Source: Sphingomonas sp. 7/4-4
Lineage (GTDB): Bacteria; Pseudomonadota; Alphaproteobacteria; Sphingomonadales; Sphingomonadaceae
DNA: 64,000 bases
Direction of reading: 5' to 3'
Assembly (NCBI RefSeq): GCF_027941955.1
Contig: NZ_CP115960.1
Coordinates: forward strand, 4,344,001 to 4,408,000
The number at the start of each line of letters is the position of its first letter. Position 1 is the stretch's first letter. A program made the translations under genes and the position numbers. Of the stretch, positions 58,779 to 64,000 are shown in pieces. Under the pieces are notes generated by a model, which ran no database searches, was not told the DNA's origin, and saw only the letters and a list, made by a program, of their open reading frames with translations.

Positions 58779-60256
58779 CGCGGTGGAGACTGCTTCCACA
58801 CCGTGAGCGCGCCTATCTGGCGAAGGTCGCGCCGTTCGCAGCGTCCAGCCTGGTGTCCGCGGTGGTCGGACTGGCGTCGCTTGCCGCGTTCACGCGCCTC
58901 CTCGCACCCGCGCAATTCGGGAATTACGTCGCGTTGCTCGCACTTGTCGGGCTGTTGCAGAGCGCGGGATTCCTGTGGCTGCAAAACGGCGTGCTGCGTT
59001 CCTACTCCAAATGTCGGGACGATCACGCCAGGGCGGACCTCGCCTCCGCCGCCAAGGTCGGGTTTGTGCTTGCGGGGATCGGAATATCGGCAGCCTGGCT
59101 GACCCTCGCGTTGCTCGACAACCAGTTCCTGCCGCGAGCTTTGTGGGTCGTCGGCCTTCCGGCACTGTTGATAAGCGGCTGGATCGCCATCGCGAGATCG
59201 TGGCTCAGGGTCCATAATCAAACGTGGCGCTTCGTCGCGGTCGACATAGTGCAGAGTCTCGGCGGCTTCGGCTTGTCGATCCTGGCATTGTTGACGCTGG
59301 GAGCGGAACCCGCCCTGGTCGTCACCGCGGGTGCCATCGGCGGACTGATCGCCATTTCATTGTCGTCCGATCTGGTGCGACGGCCGTTCACATCGGTCTT
59401 CGGGGCCGGATCTCTGCTGGGCGCGCTGTGGCGCTACGGCGCACCTCTGACGATGGTCGGGTTCCTGACCAGCGTCATGGCAGTATCGGACCGTTTGCTG
59501 GTTGCCGCGCTCGTAGGGGCGCCCTCTGCGGGCGCCTATGGTGTCGGCTATGCGATCGCTGATCGCGCGATCATGCTCGCCCTGGTGCCGGTGACTTTCG
59601 CGATGAAACCCACGATCTTCGCAGCCTTTGAAAGCGGCACGCCTCTTCAGATTCAGGGGCTTCTAAACCAGTCCGCCCGATGGCTGATGTCGATCGGCCT
59701 GCCGATCACCACGCTGCTTGTCTGTTCGCCCGCGCCTCTGGTCGCGCTTTTCGCCGGCGGCGGACTTGCCGCCGAGGCGGAGGCCGTGGTGCCGTGGGTG
59801 GCGATCGGATCGCTGCTCGGCGCGCTTCTTAGCCTGCATTTCGGGCTCGCCTTTCAGCTGGCCAGCCGAACCGGCGGCATGATTGCCGTGCTGGCACCCG
59901 CGGCCATCCTCAACGTCGTCGCCAACCTGTTGCTGTTGCCGGTCTTCGGTATGATTGCAGCCGCATGGACGACGGTCGCGGCCTATGCCTTCGCGTTGTG
60001 CCTGTCAGCATATTTCGGCCGGCGGCATCATCGGATTCCGTTTCCGGTGAAGGACGCCATGATCAGCGCAGCGGCATGTATCCCGCTTGCCGCCCTACTG
60101 CGCTTCGCAGCGGAAACGAGCCTGTTCGGGTATCTGCTGGCGGCCGGTGCCGGCGCAATTGCGTATCTGATCGCGTTGACCTTGCTCTACCGGCTACTGG
60201 GCTCTGCCTGCGAGCAGGACGAAGTCGCGGACCCGCCGCCGCAGCGCCTCCGCTAG
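58775..60256 (+). CDS. Second Wzx-like polysaccharide flippase (start uncertain)
   Basis: About 490 residues with 12-14 membrane spans: KVAPFAASSLVSAVVGLASL, FTRLLAPAQFGNYVALLAL, then VGFLTSVMAVSDRLLVAAL and ADRAIMLALVPVTFAMKP. Typical of the polysaccharide-transport flippases. No ATG, GTG or TTG lies just ahead of the first span in this frame; the listed start is a CTG overlapping the oxygenase stop, and a small sequence error could hide the real one (a GTG at 58803 is in another frame). It differs from the flippase at 28164. Its 3' end overlaps the convergent pyruvyltransferase-like gene by 63 bases. Confidence 0.75.
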   Translation: MTRWRLLPHRERAYLAKVAPFAASSLVSAVVGLASLAAFTRLLAPAQFGNYVALLALVGLLQSAGFLWLQNGVLRSYSKCRDDHARADLASAAKVGFVLAGIGISAAWLTLALLDNQFLPRALWVVGLPALLISGWIAIARSWLRVHNQTWRFVAVDIVQSLGGFGLSILALLTLGAEPALVVTAGAIGGLIAISLSSDLVRRPFTSVFGAGSLLGALWRYGAPLTMVGFLTSVMAVSDRLLVAALVGAPSAGAYGVGYAIADRAIMLALVPVTFAMKPTIFAAFESGTPLQIQGLLNQSARWLMSIGLPITTLLVCSPAPLVALFAGGGLAAEAEAVVPWVAIGSLLGALLSLHFGLAFQLASRTGGMIAVLAPAAILNVVANLLLLPVFGMIAAAWTTVAAYAFALCLSAYFGRRHHRIPFPVKDAMISAAACIPLAALLRFAAETSLFGYLLAAGAGAIAYLIALTLLYRLLGSACEQDEVADPPPQRLR

Positions 60257-61069
60257 CGACGCGAAATCGTCGGGATTTGGGGGCGGCATTTCCGGATCGA
60301 AACCTCCACCCTTCAGGAACGCGCGCTGGCTGGTCGACGCCGCCAGTTCCAGAGCAGGTTGCAGGCGATAGCGATCCCGATGCGCCGGCACGAACAATAC
60401 CGGCGTGCCCAGAGCCAGGCAGGGTAGCGCGCAGTGGAGCCGGCTCGTCACGACAGCCCGCGCACCCGCATATAGGTCGAGCAACGCGTCCGCCCGATCC
60501 AGGCGCGCGGCAAAGCCCGAGGTCGTCGTATCGGTATGGCTGACGACCAGCGGCGGACGATTTGTCCTGCGAGCGAGTTCGCCGACCAGTGCGGGTGGAA
60601 GATCGCATGCCACGACCCGGCCGTGCATCTGCACATCAAGACGCGCCGGCAAAGTCAGGGTCAGGCAGCCGGAATAATGGCTTTCGATCCCGTGCGATTC
60701 GAGCAAGCGCCGGGTCGCGTGATCGCGCGCGCCGACGGGGCCATGCGCCTTGAGCCATTCCACCCCCGCTGTCGTCAACATCCGCCTCGACGCAGGGGCG
60801 ATCCAGAACCGCTTCCGCGATGCACGGTGCTGTGTGAGGTGGACGGAAACGAGCAGGGGAAGGATCTTCGGATGCGGGGGCCATGCTTTCGGATTGGCCA
60901 TGTACCATCCGTTCATGATCGTCATGACCGGCGAAGTGTCGCCGGGCTCCCGATCTAGCGCTTCGCGCGGCAGACGCCGGTCGACGCGCGGCAAAAATTG
61001 ACGCGCCGCGATCGCCTGGATCTCGTCGCCGAGGTTCGTCGATTCGGCGTCGATCAGTCCGAACTGCAT
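60194..61069 (-). CDS. Polysaccharide pyruvyltransferase family protein
   Basis: 291 residues from the ATG at 61069, which shares a base with the stop of the upstream glycosyltransferase (TGATG). The start QFGLIDAESTNLGDEIQAIAA, the middle VGARDHATRRLLESHGIESHYSGC and VTSRLHCALPCLALGTPVLFV follow the PF04230 pattern. Such GT-B-fold enzymes move pyruvate from PEP to sugars to form ketals, or act as glycosyltransferase-like relatives. It probably decorates the glycan made by this block. Confidence 0.75.
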   Translation of the reverse strand: MQFGLIDAESTNLGDEIQAIAARQFLPRVDRRLPREALDREPGDTSPVMTIMNGWYMANPKAWPPHPKILPLLVSVHLTQHRASRKRFWIAPASRRMLTTAGVEWLKAHGPVGARDHATRRLLESHGIESHYSGCLTLTLPARLDVQMHGRVVACDLPPALVGELARRTNRPPLVVSHTDTTTSGFAARLDRADALLDLYAGARAVVTSRLHCALPCLALGTPVLFVPAHRDRYRLQPALELAASTSQRAFLKGGGFDPEMPPPNPDDFASLAEALRRRVRDFVLLAGRAQ

Positions 61070-62105
61070 CACTCCGGCCGCGGCATCGGGCGCCATTCGA
61101 TCGGCTGGTTTGAAGGTACGGCGACGTGACTTTCGCGGTAACGGGCAATCCACTTCGCTATTGTCCGCAGCGAGCCCGGCGAAACAAGTGCCCATATGGC
61201 CCAGGCCATTGCGCTGATCGTCTCCCGATTGAACCGCAGCTTTCCACGCATCACCAGCCTGGAAATGATCTGCGGCCGCGCGCCCGACCAAAGCTCCAAT
61301 TGCCCGATCGCGCGGAACGCGCTCGGACTGAGCTGCCTTTTTCCGGAAGCGCCTCGGCCAGCAACGGCTCATAATCCTCACCGTTGCGTCTTGCGGCGGA
61401 GCACCGCAGTGCCAGGTCGATGGCGACTTCCACCCTTCGCCTCTGCGCGGTCAGCCGCGAATGGCCAGAATTGAAGCGATAGGAATAATGGACTTCGGGC
61501 AAAACCAGCAAGCGTCCGCGCTCGGCCATGCGCCAGTAGAGCTCCATATCTTCCCAGAAATCGCAACCCGCGCGATATCCACCGGCTGCCTCGAACGCCT
61601 CACGGCGATACATCACCGAACCGTGGGGAAATGGGTGCCTGGCGGAGTAGGGATCGTGCAGGCAATGGCGCACCACCGGTCGAACAACGTTTCCCGCGAG
61701 GTCGATGCACTCATACACGCTCCCCACCAAAACCGCGTCGGCGTGGGCATCCAGCGCTGCCACCTCGGCTTCGAGCCGATAGCGCCCGGACAGATCGTCG
61801 GCGTCCATGCGCGCGACAAGCGGGGATGTTGCGAGGGCCGCGACCCAGTTCGAACTCCCGGCGGGCCCCAGCCCGCTTCCCTCACCCAGAAAGAGCCGGA
61901 TCCTCTCGTCCCTTTTCGACCAGTCGATCAACCGCTCGCGCGATCCGTCGCTCGAACCGTCATCGCCTATGACGAACTCGAAATCGGCAAAGGATTGTTC
62001 GAGGATGCTGGTGATACTCGCATCGAGATAGGGAAGGGCATTTCGCACCGGCATGACAACGCTCAGGCGCCGGGCTGGCTTAGCCTCTGTTTTCGTATTC
62101 CGCAC
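61069..62105 (-). CDS. Family 2 glycosyltransferase (one frameshift)
   Basis: About 345 residues from the GTG at 62105. SVVMPVRNALPYLDASITSIL, IGDDGSSDGSRERL and ARMDADDLS give the nucleotide-sugar site; GSVMYRREAFEAAGGY and FWEDMELYWRM are the GT2 acceptor region. One A added at the five-base run (plus T 61338-61342) continues RQLSPSAFRAIGQLELWSG to the stop at 61069. It begins just after the premature stop of the truncated dut fragment, so it lies at the left boundary of the inserted block. Confidence 0.8.
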
Positions 62106-62115
62106 CCCTTCGTCC

Positions 62116-62271
62116 CTACTGTGTCGGAGAGTGGCGGGCACCCGGCGCGAGGATGAGATCCTCCGCCGCGACCACGTCCATCCCCGTGGCGCCATGCGTT
62201 GCATAGGCCGGAAGGGGCAGGTCTTCGCCATGCGGCAGGCGCTGGATGGCGATGCGGATCGGGAGGGGCAT
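62116..62271 (-). pseudogene. dut: 5' remnant of the native dUTPase gene
   Basis: The ATG at 62271, two bases after the hydrolase stop, encodes 51 residues: MPLPIRIAIQRLPHGEDLPL, then PAYATHGATGMDVVAAED and LAPGARH, the conserved N-terminus of alphaproteobacterial dUTPases. After GARH the match ends and a stop follows three codons later. Motif II and all later motifs are missing. The missing C-terminal end is at 57004-57060. Confidence 0.75.
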
Positions 62272-62272
62272 G

Positions 62273-63067
62273 TCAGCCTTTCCTGGGGAGCGCGGCGGCG
62301 ATGCGCTCGGCCGCGCTCAGGACTTCGGGATCATCGAGGATCTCGTGGCCCTTGCCGGGCAACACGCGATAATCGGTGGCGATCCCGCGCAGCGCCAGCG
62401 CCTCGGCATAGGCACGCGAGAATTTGGGCGGCGTGATCGGATCGTCCGCACCGACGACCAGGGCGGCACGCAGATCGAGCTGGGCGCCGCCGACGGTCTG
62501 GAGCGGATCGAGGCTCTGCACCGGCTGGTCGAACGGCGCGGCAGGCAGGCGCGCCTTCATGTACCGGCGCCATTCGGGCAGGCTGCACGGACAGGCGGCG
62601 AGCAGCAGCCCGTCGACGAGCTCGGGGCGCGTGCCGGCAAGGTCGGCCGCCATCGCCGCGCCGCCCGAATGACCGATCAGGACCAGGCGGGCATCGGGAT
62701 AGCGCGCGCGGAGTTTCCGGAGCGAGGCGCTCACTGCGTCGAGCCGGTCGGGCGTATAATTGTCGCCGGTGGTCAGGCCGCGCTCGCCCGGCGAGCGATT
62801 GCCTTGCGGGTCTTCGTAGCCGGGGCGCAGCAGCGCGACGACGCGGGAGTTCGGGATGTGCGCGGCGAGGGTTTCGGAGAACGCATATTGGTAGCCCGGC
62901 TTCGCGGTAGGGGCGTCGCCGTGCAGGACGACGAGCAAAGTGGCCGGGCGCGCCGCGCCGAAGCTGCGCGCATAGAGCGCATCGTCTGCCGTGGCGGTCT
63001 GCGGGGCAGTCGAGGTCGCGGTGCAGGCGGCGAGCAGCAGGGGCAGGAGCGCGAGGCTAGAGCGCAT
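62273..63067 (-). CDS. Alpha/beta hydrolase, putative lipoprotein
   Basis: 264 residues. Signal sequence with lipobox (MRSSLALLPLLLAACTA), oxyanion region LLVVLHGD, nucleophile Ser in LIGHSGGAAMA, Asp in VVGADDPITPP and catalytic His in GKGHEILDD. A serine esterase or lipase-like enzyme, probably tethered in the envelope. Its ATG overlaps the coaBC end and its stop precedes the dut remnant by one base, so it belongs to the original operon. Confidence 0.8.
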   Translation of the reverse strand: MRSSLALLPLLLAACTATSTAPQTATADDALYARSFGAARPATLLVVLHGDAPTAKPGYQYAFSETLAAHIPNSRVVALLRPGYEDPQGNRSPGERGLTTGDNYTPDRLDAVSASLRKLRARYPDARLVLIGHSGGAAMAADLAGTRPELVDGLLLAACPCSLPEWRRYMKARLPAAPFDQPVQSLDPLQTVGGAQLDLRAALVVGADDPITPPKFSRAYAEALALRGIATDYRVLPGKGHEILDDPEVLSAAERIAAALPRKG

Positions 63068-63982
63068 CGGCGATTCGCTCCGCGAGCCGGCGCGCGACTT
63101 CGGCCTTGGGCAGGCGATCCCAATGTTCGACGCCGGCGGCGGTGACGAGATGGATGGTGTTGGCTTCACCTCCCATGACGTCGCCCGAAACGTCGTTGGC
63201 GACAATCCAGTCGGCGCCCTTGCGGGTTCTTTTGCGGTGGCGTGTTCGATCACCCGCTCGGTTTCGGCGGCGAAGCCCACCACCAGCTTCGGGCGATGCG
63301 GATTTTGCGCGAGCGACGCGAGGATGTCTGGGTTCTCGGAGAGCGCGAGCGACGGGGGTGCTGCGCCTTTCTTGAGCTTTTGCGTGGCGGCTTCGGCGCG
63401 CCAGTCGCCGACCGCGGCGACCATCACCGCGGCGTCGGCGGGGAGGGCGGTAGCGACTGCGTCGGCCATTTCCCGTGCGGTCTCGACATCGATGCGCGTA
63501 ACGCCCGCCGGGGTGGCGAGGGTGACCGGGCCGGACACCAGCGTCACCCGGGCGCCGAGGCGGATCAGGGCTTCGGCGATCGCGAAGCCCTGGCGGCCCG
63601 ACGAGCGGTTGGCGATGTAGCGGACCGGATCGATCGGTTCGTGGGTGGGGCCGGCGGTGACGAGGATGTGCTTGCCGGTCAGTCTTGGGGCTTCCACCCC
63701 TCCGTTCGTGTCGAGCGAAGTCGAGACACGTTGGCTTGGGACAGGCTTCTCGACTTCGCTCGAAGCGAACGGGAAGGTGAGGATGGCGTTCAGGATCGCC
63801 TCGGGCTCGGGAAGGCGGCCGGGGCCGTATTCGCCGCAGGCCATCGGGCCCTCGTCGGGCTCGAGGATCGTCACGCCGTCGGCACGAAGCCGGGCGACGT
63901 TGCGGATCGTCGCGGCGTGCTGCCACATGCGGACGTTCATTGCCGGGGCGGTGAGGACGGGCTTGTCCGTGGCAAGGAGCAA
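63057..63982 (-). CDS. coaBC: Phosphopantothenoylcysteine decarboxylase/synthetase (5' end outside window; one frameshift)
   Basis: Bifunctional CoA-biosynthesis enzyme. The visible part starts in the CoaC half (LTAPAMNVRMW, MACGEYGPGRLPEP), then the CoaB half: ILVTAGPTHEPIDPVRYIANRSSG, DWRAEAATQKLKK and GFAAETE. One base added to the four-A run (plus T 63230-63233) gives RTRKGADWIVANDVSGDVMGG and an end at 63057. Between the halves lies an extra, repeat-encoded linker of about 23 residues (see 63703-63771). The frame is still open at 63982; the start is beyond the window. Confidence 0.9.
63703..63771. repeat. REP-like palindrome inside coaBC
   Basis: Arms of 24 bases (63703-63726 and 63748-63771) pair at 22 positions around a 21-base loop; the core is TCGAGCGAAGTCGAGA / TCTCGACTTCGCTCGA. 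This sequence type is common between genes in sphingomonads. Here it is 69 bases (23 codons) inside the coaBC reading frame, at the linker between the CoaC and CoaB domains, and keeps the frame open. Confidence 0.7.
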
Positions 63983-64000
63983 GGTCGTGGCGAGATCGTC

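Noticed and set aside
62273..63982. Single fused CoaBC-hydrolase protein
   Set aside because: The fusion arises only from a missing A at 63230-63233; with it restored coaBC ends at 63057 and the hydrolase begins at its own ATG with a lipoprotein signal.
1..64000. tRNA, rRNA or CRISPR features
   Set aside because: No cloverleaf, rRNA-like or regular repeat-spacer pattern was found on reading the window.

Overview
The window is GC-rich DNA with dense, often stop/start-overlapping genes. Its content points to an alphaproteobacterium, most likely a sphingomonad: a coaBC / hydrolase / dut / moeB housekeeping run, bS21, a Gln/Met-tailed FKBP, and a very large cell-surface polysaccharide locus. No rRNA, tRNA or CRISPR array was seen. 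This is inference from gene content and order; no database search was possible.

Layout. 1-3.3 kb: rmlA (5' end outside the window), rmlB and the convergent ugd. 3.4-3.6 kb: a 20/21-codon minus-strand ORF, a nested stem-loop and a terminator. 3.7-9.3 kb: signalling genes (EAL protein, TPR hybrid histidine kinase, lone receiver) and an MHS-type transporter. 9.6-11.7 kb: decayed IS3 and IS5 transposase pieces next to a Tat-exported beta-helix protein in DNA that looks less GC-rich. 11.9-38.7 kb: the polysaccharide cluster. It holds a membrane FlaA1/WbpM-type dehydratase with a small initiating phosphosugar transferase and an SDR; a nucleotide-sugar dehydrogenase, SDR, GDP-fucose synthase, GT4 and acyltransferase run; a Wzy-like membrane protein; a CDP-hexose cassette (rfbF, rfbG, 3,5-epimerase, C-methyltransferase, reductase); Wzx, acetyltransferase and two glycosyltransferases; an O-antigen ligase/polymerase; Wza/GumB; a fused Wzc; and two proteins of unknown function. 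38.8-43.9 kb: an intradiol-dioxygenase-like lipoprotein, a two-component system, rpsU, FKBP and a metallophosphatase. 44-49.9 kb: a small membrane protein, a PDZ-M48 protease, wecB/wecC, galU, msrB. 50.6-55.6 kb: a GMC dehydrogenase with its small subunit, a WbpA-type dehydrogenase and a UDP-glucuronate 4-epimerase. 55.7-64 kb: moeB, coaBC and a native dut gene that has been split.

How the genes work together. The enzymes can supply activated sugars from every class (dTDP-, UDP-, GDP-, CDP-): rhamnose-pathway intermediates, UDP-GlcA/GalA, UDP-ManNAcA, a UDP-GlcNAc-derived 6-deoxy amino sugar, GDP-fucose and a probable branched 6-deoxyhexose. Initiation, flipping, polymerisation and Wza/Wzc export are all present. 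Two flippases and two Wzy/WaaL-like proteins suggest more than one glycan.

Two observations stand out. First, the housekeeping dut gene is broken: its first ~47 codons lie at 62.1-62.3 kb and its last ~16-20 codons at 57.0 kb. Between them sits a ~5 kb block with a different complete dUTPase, a 2OG-Fe(II) oxygenase, a flippase, a pyruvyltransferase-like protein and a glycosyltransferase. This looks like an island that replaced the core of dut and brought its own dUTPase. Second, more than thirty genes are interrupted by single-base shifts, most at homopolymers and usually one base short. The simplest reading is sequencing/assembly error, so the interrupted genes are annotated here as single genes spanning the shift.
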